Below are positions 17,547 to 25,250 of a DNA stretch of 60,105 nt, in pieces. Positions within the stretch are counted from its first letter, which is position 1. Each line of letters begins with the position of its first letter. Under the pieces are notes generated by a model, which saw only the letters and a list, made by a program, of their open reading frames with translations, did not search any database and had not been told where the DNA came from. The translations under genes were made by a program, and so were the position numbers. Source of the stretch: an uncultured Ruminococcus sp. (GTDB lineage Bacteria; Bacillota; Clostridia; Oscillospirales; Ruminococcaceae); contig UQYK01000005.1 of NCBI GenBank assembly GCA_900545285.1, positions 1 through 60,105 on the forward strand, given 5' to 3'.

Positions 17547-18675
17547 TCGCCTCCGCAGTTTCCGGATTTTCTGTCACAATTTCTGCCGGCTGTGCTGCGG
17601 GCTGTTCTTCTTCCTTCGGCTCCTCTGTGGTATGCAGAACATCAAACTCCGGCTTGATGTCAATCTTATACCCGGTCAGCTTTGCAGCCAGTTTTGCATT
17701 CTGTCCCTTGTTGCCGATTGCCAGAGAAAGCTGGTTGTTCGGGACAACAATCGTACAGGTGCGGTCTTCCTCGCTGAGAATGGTAACGCTGAGAACGGTG
17801 GCCGGTGCCAGTGCCTTTGCAATAAATTCCTCCGGCTTTTCGCTGTAGGGAATGATATCGATTTTTTCTCCGTTGAGTTCAGAAACAATGGCAGAAATCC
17901 GGGCACGCTTCGGGCCGATGCAGGCACCGATGGCATCTACATTGGGATCCTTTGACCAAACAGCAACCTTCGTCCGGGAGCCGGCCTCTCTGGAAATCGC
18001 CTTGATCTCTACCGTTCCGTCATAAATTTCCGGGATTTCCAGTTCAAACAGGCGCTTTACCAGTTCCTTGCGGACACGGGAAATCTTAATGATCGGCTTT
18101 TTCTGCTTGTTGGCGATGGTAGTAATGTATACCTTTACCATCTGGCCTTCCTTCAGCACTTCACCCGGAATCTGCTCATTGCGAAACAGATAGAGTTCTG
18201 TCTTGTTGTACAGCAATGTTGCAGTACCGCCCGGTTCTACCTGAGATACCTGACAGGTGATGCAGTCATTTTCCAGATCCTGAAATTCGCCCAGAATCCG
18301 TTCCCGGTTAATTTCCCGGAGGTCGCCCTTAATGGACTGCTTGGCAGACTGTGCAGCTGCGCGGCCGAATTTTGCAATATCCAGGCGCTTCGGCACAGTG
18401 CCGCCTACATAGGCGTTGGGATCAATGGTCTTTGCCACATCAATATTCACTTCATTTTCATCAATCGGCTCATCATCCACAACTGTCTGCATCAGATACA
18501 TTTCAAATGTCTTGGTTGTTGGATCGATTTCCACCCGAATATTTTCCTCGCTGTCCGGATATGCCTTTCTGGCTGCCTTCAGCATTGCTGATTTCACCTT
18601 TTCCACCAGCAGATCGGTGTCTACATTTGCTTCACTGCCAAGAGTTGAAAGCGCTTCAAAAAAACTATTGTCCAT
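17530..18675 (-). CDS. nusA: Transcription termination/antitermination protein NusA
   Basis: NusA binds RNA polymerase and nascent RNA to modulate pausing, termination and antitermination. The 381-residue protein has the N-terminal polymerase-binding domain, an S1 domain (around residues 130-200) and two KH domains, the second containing NNQLSLAIGNKGQNAKLAAKL. The C-terminus is a short Glu/Pro-rich tail, without the acidic repeats of proteobacterial NusA, as in other Firmicutes. A GGAGG site precedes the ATG. Confidence 0.96.
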   Translation of the reverse strand: MDNSFFEALSTLGSEANVDTDLLVEKVKSAMLKAARKAYPDSEENIRVEIDPTTKTFEMYLMQTVVDDEPIDENEVNIDVAKTIDPNAYVGGTVPKRLDIAKFGRAAAQSAKQSIKGDLREINRERILGEFQDLENDCITCQVSQVEPGGTATLLYNKTELYLFRNEQIPGEVLKEGQMVKVYITTIANKQKKPIIKISRVRKELVKRLFELEIPEIYDGTVEIKAISREAGSRTKVAVWSKDPNVDAIGACIGPKRARISAIVSELNGEKIDIIPYSEKPEEFIAKALAPATVLSVTILSEEDRTCTIVVPNNQLSLAIGNKGQNAKLAAKLTGYKIDIKPEFDVLHTTEEPKEEEQPAAQPAEIVTENPETAEANDVED

Positions 18676-18697
18676 CTCTTATTGTAACCTCCGTTGA

Positions 18698-19180
18698 TTA
18701 AAATTCCACAGCCACATAGCGCCGTACATAAGAAAGATCTTCCAGAGCCAGTGTCACAGGCTCCTCTGCCCCATCCGGAAGCAGCGTGATGCCGGTTTCA
18801 TCGAAATCCTGCAATACGCCGATCCACTCTTTTTCACCATTTATCGGGCGAATCGCTCTGGCACGCACATCCATTCCGATGGAATCTGTAAAATGCTGGG
18901 GCTGATTCAGTTCCCGTTCCAGACCGGCAGAGCCAACCTCCAGCACATAAGCCTGGGAAATGGGGTCTGCGGCATCTACTGCGGCATTGACCGGGCGTGT
19001 CATTTTCTCACAATCCTCAATGCCGATTCCGTCCGGATGGTCAATGAATACCCGCAGGTACCAGTACGCACCTTCTTTTTCAAAGCTTACATCCCAGATC
19101 GAATAGCCGTTTTCTTCTGCAATCGGCTTTACCAGATCATAGACCAGCCGTTCGGTACCACCGAATTTCTTCATTTTCAT
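18698..19180 (-). CDS. rimP: Ribosome maturation factor RimP
   Basis: RimP (160 aa) assists 30S assembly. The N-terminal domain contains the LRVFIDHPDGIGIEDCEKM segment characteristic of the family (xRvyIDkxxGvxldDCexvSr). YVLEVGSAGLERELNQPQHF follows, matching the conserved LEVSSPGLeRpL motif. It is the first gene of the nusA-infB operon. The promoter and a hairpin-bearing leader of about 105 bases lie immediately upstream. Confidence 0.93.
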   Translation of the reverse strand: MKMKKFGGTERLVYDLVKPIAEENGYSIWDVSFEKEGAYWYLRVFIDHPDGIGIEDCEKMTRPVNAAVDAADPISQAYVLEVGSAGLERELNQPQHFTDSIGMDVRARAIRPINGEKEWIGVLQDFDETGITLLPDGAEEPVTLALEDLSYVRRYVAVEF

Positions 19181-19250
19181 GGCATCTGCTCCTTCTTTTT
19201 CCGTGCCGTTTTTTCTGTTGTTTCAGGGACAACAGGCTCCTACATAAACG

Positions 19251-19275
19251 AAAGACCGGTGGGGTTCCGGTCTTT
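19251..19275 (-). promoter_or_regulatory. Hairpin in the rimP-nusA-infB leader (candidate attenuator)
   Basis: A perfect 9-bp stem AAAGACCGG/CCGGTCTTT with a seven-base loop lies between the rimP promoter and the rimP ATG. On the minus strand it is followed by CGTTTAT, a short T-rich stretch. It could act as a leader attenuator, or stop read-through from the dockerin gene upstream. A second 7-bp stem (CTGTTGT/ACAACAG) lies about 20 bases further toward rimP. Confidence 0.6.
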
Positions 19276-19293
19276 GGCTGCATGATTGTCTTT

Positions 19294-19322
19294 ATTATAG
19301 CACCTTATTGTAAAAAAATCAA
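19294..19322 (-). promoter_or_regulatory. Promoter of the rimP-ribF operon
   Basis: On the minus strand, TTGATT (19322-19317), a 17-base spacer and TATAAT (19299-19294). The predicted transcript starts near 19287, giving a leader of about 105 bases that contains the hairpin at 19251-19275. Confidence 0.8.
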
Positions 19323-19406
19323 GAGGTTCCGCAAAAAAAGTCCGCTTTTTCAAAAAAATATAAGGCTTCGTTCGGGTTTTGGCGCTCATCCAGGCCAAAA
19401 CTGCTT

Positions 19407-20378
19407 CTATACGGCATCCTTTCCGATCATTTCCTTCCAGGTGATGGGATTTCCTGCGGCATGCTCTGCATAATACCGCAGCACATAATAAGCATCCGTT
19501 ATGGTAATCACGCCATCCTGATCCACATCCGCTGCGGAAAATTTCTTTGTTGTCAGGCCGGATTCACCGCCGGCGCTGATTTTGGAATAGGCCAGGAGCG
19601 TATTATACGCGTCATCAATGTCAATACCCTGGTTGCCGTTGACATCTCCGAACATCACGCTCTGGAGATGTCTCGGTGTGTCACAAAACAGCTGATTGCA
19701 GCCTTCGCTATTGTTAATCTCGATTGCATCCCACTGTTCCTGGGTACCGCTGTAGTAGACATCCGTCAGTGTACACCCCAAAAAGGCACACCATCCAATT
19801 CTATTTATACTTTCCGGAATAAACACCGTTTTCATATTTTTGGCGCTTTCAAATGCGCGCATGTTAATTTTTGTAACCCCGTCCGGAATGCGGACATCTC
19901 CTGCCACTGCACTTCCGTCCAACAATGTGGTATTCAGAATAACCAGCGGGTTTTCTGCCTGCTTTTCAGAAAACCACGGTGTGTTGCGAAATGTAAACTC
20001 TCCAAAATACTCGGCGCTGCTTGGAATCACCACCTGGGACAGTTTACTGCAATCATTGAAGCCGGAAATTCCCGTAACACCTTCCGGAAATTCCACATAG
20101 GTCAGTTCATCTTCTTCTCCGATTCCGAAAACCTTTGTCACCTGTTTTCCGTCTACCCTTTGCGGAATTACCAGTTTCCCGGATATCGGCTGTGTATTTC
20201 CTGTGATTGCAACAGTTCCGTTTGTAAACACGTCATAGGTCAATACAATGCCGTTTTCCGTTGTAACCGTTTTTCTTTCTTCCGCCTGTACACACCATGA
20301 TACATTTCCGGCCAGAGCCGCCAGTGTCAGCAGACAGGCAAGCAGGAAAGCACCCCATTTTTTACAAATCCGATTCAT
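19407..20378 (-). CDS. Secreted leucine-rich-repeat protein with dockerin (about 323 aa)
   Basis: A signal peptide (LLACLLTLAALAGN then a Cys/Ala region) leads into a BspA-like leucine-rich repeat part, with units such as LTYVEFPEGVTGISGF and KTVFIPESINRIGWCAF. The C-terminal 70 residues form a type I dockerin with two calcium-loop repeats, GDVNGNQGIDIDDAYNTLLAY and ADVDQDGVITITDAYYVL. The protein should be exported and docked onto a cohesin-bearing scaffold or the cell surface. The first ATG at 20378 was chosen. A TTG two codons upstream has an AGGAG 12 bases before it and is an alternative. No cohesin gene is in the window. Confidence 0.85.
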   Translation of the reverse strand: MNRICKKWGAFLLACLLTLAALAGNVSWCVQAEERKTVTTENGIVLTYDVFTNGTVAITGNTQPISGKLVIPQRVDGKQVTKVFGIGEEDELTYVEFPEGVTGISGFNDCSKLSQVVIPSSAEYFGEFTFRNTPWFSEKQAENPLVILNTTLLDGSAVAGDVRIPDGVTKINMRAFESAKNMKTVFIPESINRIGWCAFLGCTLTDVYYSGTQEQWDAIEINNSEGCNQLFCDTPRHLQSVMFGDVNGNQGIDIDDAYNTLLAYSKISAGGESGLTTKKFSAADVDQDGVITITDAYYVLRYYAEHAAGNPITWKEMIGKDAV

Positions 20379-20422
20379 TTCCAATTTTTCTGTAATCTCC
20401 TATCATTTTTCGGTGATTGTAC

Positions 20423-20464
20423 AAAAAACCGGCTCACAGCAAACATGCCGCAAACCGGTTTTTT
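20423..20464 (-). terminator. Terminator after the 40-residue membrane peptide gene
   Basis: AAAAAACCGG (20423-20432) and CCGGTTTTTT (20455-20464) form a 10-bp stem around a 22-base loop. Because the stem ends in A/T runs it can work on both strands. It ends the fba transcript unit on the minus strand. Confidence 0.85.
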
Positions 20465-20489
20465 CGAATCTGCCGGCATAGCCGTCAGA

Positions 20490-20612
20490 TTACAATGTTT
20501 CCTTTTCGTCAGAATGTACGAGATCCAGAATCCGCTTGCCTGCAAGGAAAATCCCCAATGCATTCAGGATAATCTCAATTACTGCAAGCACAACTGTCCA
20601 GTCTTTCTTCAT
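20490..20612 (-). CDS. 40-residue single-span membrane peptide
   Basis: The reading frame MKKDWTVVLAVIEIILNALG followed by IFLAGKRILDLVHSDEKETL encodes one hydrophobic helix with a basic start and a charged tail. An ideal AAAGGAG site sits 8 bases before the ATG. The following strong terminator supports a real gene. It lies 94 bases downstream of fba on the same strand. The family is not recognised. It may be a small regulatory or toxin-like membrane peptide, but there is no antitoxin RNA that I can see. Confidence 0.6.
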   Translation of the reverse strand: MKKDWTVVLAVIEIILNALGIFLAGKRILDLVHSDEKETL

Positions 20613-20667
20613 CTCCCGCACTCCTTTCTGATCTTCTGCGGACACCAAAGTTGGTTTCACATCCGGA

Positions 20668-20686
20668 TGCATACACAATGTATGCA
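20668..20686. repeat. Perfect 8-3-8 inverted repeat between fba and the small peptide gene
   Basis: TGCATACA and TGTATGCA are separated by CAA. There is no T run, so this is not a standard terminator. It could be a protein-binding site for the 40-residue peptide gene, or an RNA-processing hairpin. Confidence 0.5.
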
Positions 20687-20705
20687 AAGGACGAAAAAAC
20701 AATAC

Positions 20706-21569
20706 TTACGCCTTGTCTACAGAACCGAACAGGTTCATCTTTTCTTCTACCTTTGCCATGATTGCTTCATAGCCCGGCAGGAGCAGCTTTCTCGGGTCAA
20801 AGCCCTTGCCCTTCAGATCCTTGCCTTCTTCGATGTACTTTCTGGTAGCTTCTGCGAATACCAGCTGGCACTCAGTGTTTACGTTGATCTTTGCAACGCC
20901 CAGAGAGATTGCCTTTGTGATCTGGTCATCCGGGATACCGGTACCGCCGTGCAGTACCAGCGGCATGTCGCCGACAGCCTTCTTAACAGCTTCCAGAGTT
21001 TCGAAGCTCAGGCCTTCCCAGTTTGCCGGATATACGCCGTGGATATTACCGATACCAGCAGCCAGAATGTCTACGCCCAGATCAGCGATAGTCTTGCATT
21101 CCTGCGGATCTGCACACTCACCCCTACCGATTACGCCGTCTTCTTCGCCGCCGATTGCGCCTACTTCAGCTTCGATGGACAGACCCAGCTTATGTGCAAC
21201 TGCAACCAATTCCTTGGTCTTTGCCAGGTTTTCTTCAATCGGGAAGTGAGAGCCATCGAACATAATGGAAGTAAAGCCTGCCTTGATGCAGTCATAGCAC
21301 TGGTCATAAGTACCGTGATCCAGGTGCAGTGCAACCGGAACTGTAATGCCCAGAGATTCATCCATTGCCTTTACCATGTCTGCAACAACCTTAAAGCCGG
21401 TCATATACTTGCCGGCACCGCCGGAAACGCCCAGGATAACCGGGGAGTTCAGCTTCTGTGCTGTGTTCAGAATAGCCTTTGTCCATTCCAGATTGTTGAT
21501 GTTGAACTGGCCGACTGCATATTTGCCGTCTCTTGCCTTGTCCATCATATCCTTTGCTGATACTAACAT
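20706..21569 (-). CDS. fba: Class II fructose-bisphosphate aldolase
   Basis: This zinc-dependent aldolase splits fructose-1,6-bisphosphate in glycolysis. VALHLDHGTYDQC holds zinc-binding histidine and the catalytic aspartate region. EAEVGAIGGEEDGV, VLHGGTGIPDDQI and INVNTECQ are the other class II signatures. The length of 287 residues fits. The start MLVSAKDMMDKARDG has an AGGAGG site 9 bases upstream, so the longer frame is discarded. It has its own promoter. Confidence 0.95.
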   Translation of the reverse strand: MLVSAKDMMDKARDGKYAVGQFNINNLEWTKAILNTAQKLNSPVILGVSGGAGKYMTGFKVVADMVKAMDESLGITVPVALHLDHGTYDQCYDCIKAGFTSIMFDGSHFPIEENLAKTKELVAVAHKLGLSIEAEVGAIGGEEDGVIGRGECADPQECKTIADLGVDILAAGIGNIHGVYPANWEGLSFETLEAVKKAVGDMPLVLHGGTGIPDDQITKAISLGVAKINVNTECQLVFAEATRKYIEEGKDLKGKGFDPRKLLLPGYEAIMAKVEEKMNLFGSVDKA

Positions 21570-21639
21570 AAGTAAGTGCCTCCTAATAAAATTCTGCAAC
21601 AGTGCCCGCACCGCATGCGAACGAGTCATCTGCCTTTTT

Positions 21640-21668
21640 ATTATACCGCATATTCCGTCAAATTGCAA
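21640..21668 (-). promoter_or_regulatory. Promoter of fba
   Basis: On the minus strand, TTGCAA (21668-21663), a 17-base spacer and TATAAT (21645-21640), about 70 bases before the ATG. Confidence 0.7.
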
Positions 21669-21772
21669 TGGGTTTCCGAAATTTTTTTCTTTTTTTCGAA
21701 TCCGGGCTTCACTGTAATACAATTGCGAATCTTCATTTGTTGATTAAGCAACAGTGTATACATATTTGATGC

Positions 21773-21802
21773 TTGCAATCAGGTCTTGGGTTTTAGTATA
21801 AT
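21773..21802 (+). promoter_or_regulatory. Promoter of glgB
   Basis: TTGCAA (21773-21778), an 18-base spacer and TATAAT (21797-21802). The leader to the ATG at 21959 would be about 150 bases. I see no recognised riboswitch in it. Confidence 0.7.
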
Positions 21803-21958
21803 AATACTAGAATCATCCTACTTTTTGAAAAAATTCAGAACAAAACTACAAGAGCACGCGCCTGTTTCCGGGCAAATGCTGACACAGTACGTAAAATTTA
21901 TCGCCAAAAGCCTGATTTTCACTGCAAACAGGCACTTATCAGGAGGAGTTACATTTTC

Positions 21959-23806
21959 ATGGACATTCATCAGTTTTTTCTGGGCAATGCCTTTGATGCC
22001 CATACCTATTTCGGGGCGCATTTCACAGAAGACGGCGTGGTATTCCGCACGCTTGCACCCAATGCAAAAGCAGTCGATCTGATCTGGGAAGGCGGTGACT
22101 GGGAGCCCATTCCTATGAAACGCATTCATGACGGAGGCATTTATGAGGCCCTGGTGCCGGATGCCATTCCCGGACAGATGTATAAATACCGCATCACGCC
22201 CCAGAATCCGGACGGCGAAAGCATCGATCACTGCGACCCTTACGGGTTCGGCATGGAGCTGCGCCCGAATAACGCATCCATTATCCGTGATCTCACGACA
22301 TTCACCTTTCATGATAAAAAGTGGATGCAGCGGCGGGGCAGTCACCATCAGAAGCCGGTAAATATTTACGAAGTCCACCTAGGCTCCTGGCACACGAATC
22401 CAGACGATCCCAACGGCTGGTACACCTATGCGGAGATTGCGCCGAAGCTGGTAGACTATGTGAAAAAGACCGGCTATAACTACATCGAATTTATGCCCCT
22501 CAGTGAGCATCCGGCGGACTGCTCCTGGGGCTATCAGAATACCGGATTTTTCAGCCCCACCTCCCGTTACGGCACTGCACAGCAGCTGATGGAGCTGATC
22601 GACACCTGCCACCGTGCCGGAATTGGTGTTATCCTGGACTTTGTTCCGGTGCATTTTGCCGTGGACGGCTATGCCCTGAACCATTATGACGGCACTACAT
22701 TATATGAATACCCGGAAAAAGAGGACAACTACAGCGAATGGGGCAGCTGCAACTTTATTCATGCCCGTGGCGAGGTGTGCAGCTTTCTCCAGTCCTGTGC
22801 CAACTACTGGCTCTCTGTCTTTCACTTTGACGGCCTGCGGATGGATGCAGTCAGCCGGCTGATCTACTGGGGCGGCGATTCAAACCGGGGCACCAATCCG
22901 GCCAGCATCCACTTCCTGAAGCGCATGAACCAGGGACTGCACCAGCTGCACCCGGACAGCATGCTGATTGCAGAGGATTCCACTAACTACGAAGGCGTGA
23001 CCTGTCCGGTGGAATACGGCGGCCTGGGCTTTGACTACAAGTGGGACATGGGCTGGATGAACGATACGCTCAACTATTTTAAACAGTATCCCTGGGAACG
23101 GAAAAATGAGTATCACAAACTGACCTTCTCCATGATGTACTTCCCCAATGAATACTACCTGCTTCCGCTTTCCCACGATGAGAATGTCCACGGGAAGGCT
23201 ACCATTGCCCAGAAAATGTTCGGTGACTACGAGCAAAAGTTCCCGCAGGCACGGCTTTTGTACATGTATATGTACGCCCACCCCGGAAAGAAACTGCTCT
23301 TCATGGGCAGCGAACTGGGACAGCTGCGGGAATGGACAGAGCAGCAGCAGCAGGACTGGGACATTTTAAAATACCCCATTCACGATGCATTTTTCCGCTA
23401 TATGACAGAGCTAAACAAGCTCTACCTCAAGGAGCCGGCACTCTCTGCGGATGATTATGCACCGGATGGATTCCGGTGGGTGGACTGCCACCAGGAACAG
23501 CGCTGCATCTATGCCATTGAGCGACGCGCCGGCGACAGCCGTCTTTTGATTCTGCTTCATATGTCTGACGAAGGGACACAGCACTATACCTTTACCCTAC
23601 AGGACTGCGCCGGCCTGAAACCGCTGCTGCACACCGATTGGGAACGATTCCATGGAAACACCAAGGAATCCAAAGCCATTCTCAAAGGCGATGTTACCAG
23701 AGACGGCACACAGTTTACGGTGGATCTGCCTCCGTTCGGCGGCATTCTTCTGCGGATTCTCCCGGAGCTTCCGGCCAGAAAGCCGCGCACTGTGAAAAAA
23801 GCATAG
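21959..23806 (+). CDS. glgB: 1,4-alpha-glucan (glycogen) branching enzyme
   Basis: GlgB makes alpha-1,6 branches in glycogen. The order is an N-terminal CBM48-like domain (residues about 15-105), the GH13_9 barrel and a C-terminal beta domain. Catalytic motifs are FDGLRMDAVS (nucleophile Asp), MLIAEDSTN (acid/base Glu) and LSHDENVHGK (transition-state Asp). EYxPLSEHP-like and GYQNTGFFSPTSRYG segments are family signatures. The AGGAGGAG site is 7 bases upstream of the ATG. No other glycogen genes are adjacent. Confidence 0.95.
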   Translation: MDIHQFFLGNAFDAHTYFGAHFTEDGVVFRTLAPNAKAVDLIWEGGDWEPIPMKRIHDGGIYEALVPDAIPGQMYKYRITPQNPDGESIDHCDPYGFGMELRPNNASIIRDLTTFTFHDKKWMQRRGSHHQKPVNIYEVHLGSWHTNPDDPNGWYTYAEIAPKLVDYVKKTGYNYIEFMPLSEHPADCSWGYQNTGFFSPTSRYGTAQQLMELIDTCHRAGIGVILDFVPVHFAVDGYALNHYDGTTLYEYPEKEDNYSEWGSCNFIHARGEVCSFLQSCANYWLSVFHFDGLRMDAVSRLIYWGGDSNRGTNPASIHFLKRMNQGLHQLHPDSMLIAEDSTNYEGVTCPVEYGGLGFDYKWDMGWMNDTLNYFKQYPWERKNEYHKLTFSMMYFPNEYYLLPLSHDENVHGKATIAQKMFGDYEQKFPQARLLYMYMYAHPGKKLLFMGSELGQLREWTEQQQQDWDILKYPIHDAFFRYMTELNKLYLKEPALSADDYAPDGFRWVDCHQEQRCIYAIERRAGDSRLLILLHMSDEGTQHYTFTLQDCAGLKPLLHTDWERFHGNTKESKAILKGDVTRDGTQFTVDLPPFGGILLRILPELPARKPRTVKKA

Positions 23807-23884
23807 AGAACTTTTTTCGGGCGTGCTGACACTACCCGAAATGTTTGAATTGCAAGCAGATTTTTTGTCAGATAAAACGAAAAA

Positions 23885-23920
23885 CTCGTGAATGCTCTAA
23901 TGTATTCACGAGCCTTTTTG
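23885..23920 (+). terminator. Terminator after glgB
   Basis: CTCGTGAAT (23885-23893) pairs with ATTCACGAG (23904-23912), followed by CCTTTTT. It lies between glgB and the permease gene. Confidence 0.85.
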
Positions 23921-23941
23921 CAGAAAAGAGGAAACACAGCT

Positions 23942-25063
23942 ATGAAACGTTTTTTACAATGGTGGAAAGGACAGCCGGTGCTGGGAATTTCCCTGCTTGC
24001 CGCTCTCATTTCCATGTGTTTTATACCGCCGGACACCGGATATTTTTCTTATTGCAACCGTACCGTGCTAATTCAGTTATTTTGTCTTATGATTACAGTG
24101 GCAGGCTTCCGGAGCATAGGCCTGTTCGAACAAATTGCGCAAAATTTGCTGAAGCGTGCCGGAACGATCCGCCGTATCGGCATTTTCTTCACACAGATTT
24201 GTTTTTTTAGTGCGATGCTGATCACGAATGATGTTGCATTGCTTACTTTTGTGCCGCTGACATTGCTGTTATTTCAAAATCTAAATCAGGAAAAGTACTG
24301 CATCTGGATCATTGTTTTGGAAACAGCCGCAGCAAATCTTGGAAGTATGATGACACCAATCGGCAATCCGCAAAATTTATATCTGTATACAACATATCAT
24401 CTTCGCATGACAGATTTTTTTCAGACAATGCTTCCCACCGGCGTGGTAAGTTGGATTGTGCTCTTGGTTTTGTCGATCCTTCTGCCCAAAACACCTTGTT
24501 ACAAAGGCTGCACAGCAGATGCACCAACTGCAATTCCGAAAAAATCAGCTTTGGTATATCTGCTGTTGTTCCTGATTTGTCTGCTTACTGTATTTCGTGT
24601 CATCCCGGACTGGCTCTGCCTCGCCATTTCTGTTATACTCATATTCTTTTGCAATCGCACACTTTTTACCCAGGTGGATTACTGCCTGCTGGGAACATTT
24701 CTGTGTTTTTTCGTTTTTGTTGGAAACATTGCCAGAATCGATGTAATCCGAGATTTTTTTGCACAAATTATGCTGGGAAAAGTACTTTGGATTTCAGCTT
24801 TGCTCTCTCAGTGCATCAGTAATGTACCGGCAGCAGTCATGCTGTCCGGTTTTACGGAAAATGCAAAGGAACTGCTTCTGGGCGTAAATTTAGGTGGACT
24901 CGGAACTCCCATCGCATCTCTGGCAAGTTTAATCTCCTACCAGTTTTACAGCAAAACACAGCAATCTCATCCCGGAAAATATCTAGCAGTTTTTTCCGCA
25001 GTGAACTTTGGGATATTGATTCTTCTGCTTCTGACAGGATGGCTACAAATACAAAATACATAG
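23942..25063 (+). CDS. Anion permease of the SLC13/ArsB-like (CitMHS/IT) superfamily (373 aa)
   Basis: A polytopic membrane protein with about ten hydrophobic helices. The segment FSAMLITNDVALLTFVPL matches the conserved helix-hairpin NDxxxxxFvP motif of ArsB and related transporters. NLGSMMTPIGNPQNLYLY matches the GNPQN motif (anion-site hairpin). The substrate (arsenite, dicarboxylate, citrate or another anion) cannot be read from sequence, and no ars genes are nearby. The start MKRFLQWWKGQP was chosen for a GAGGAAA site. The codon use is more A/T rich than glgB and asnB beside it. Confidence 0.8.
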   Translation: MKRFLQWWKGQPVLGISLLAALISMCFIPPDTGYFSYCNRTVLIQLFCLMITVAGFRSIGLFEQIAQNLLKRAGTIRRIGIFFTQICFFSAMLITNDVALLTFVPLTLLLFQNLNQEKYCIWIIVLETAAANLGSMMTPIGNPQNLYLYTTYHLRMTDFFQTMLPTGVVSWIVLLVLSILLPKTPCYKGCTADAPTAIPKKSALVYLLLFLICLLTVFRVIPDWLCLAISVILIFFCNRTLFTQVDYCLLGTFLCFFVFVGNIARIDVIRDFFAQIMLGKVLWISALLSQCISNVPAAVMLSGFTENAKELLLGVNLGGLGTPIASLASLISYQFYSKTQQSHPGKYLAVFSAVNFGILILLLLTGWLQIQNT

Positions 25064-25105
25064 TGCCCCCAGTCTGAACAGGCTCTTAGGGCAATAACGA
25101 CATTT

Positions 25106-25119
25106 ATTTTCCGGAAAAT
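25106..25119. repeat. Perfect 14-bp palindrome upstream of asnB
   Basis: ATTTTCCGGAAAAT is perfectly self-complementary and is followed immediately by another ATTTTCC half. It lies about 130 bases before the asnB start. It is a candidate operator, but no promoter box close to it was convincing. Confidence 0.4.
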
Positions 25120-25209
25120 ATTTTCCTTCCTGCAAGATTCCGTTTTTTCCTGCATAAGATAAAGGCAGCAGATAGAAACGGGCTTTTCGTGCCTGTTTTG
25201 TATCTTTTC

Positions 25210-25226
25210 GCACGCATCCTGCGTGC
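25210..25226 (+). promoter_or_regulatory. Tight hairpin just before the asnB ribosome site
   Basis: GCACGCA and TGCGTGC form a 7-bp stem with a three-base loop about 10 bases before the GCAGGAGG ribosome site. It may affect translation or mRNA stability. There is no T run for termination. Confidence 0.4.
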
Positions 25227-25250
25227 AGATTTTGCAGGAGGTTATGGAAT

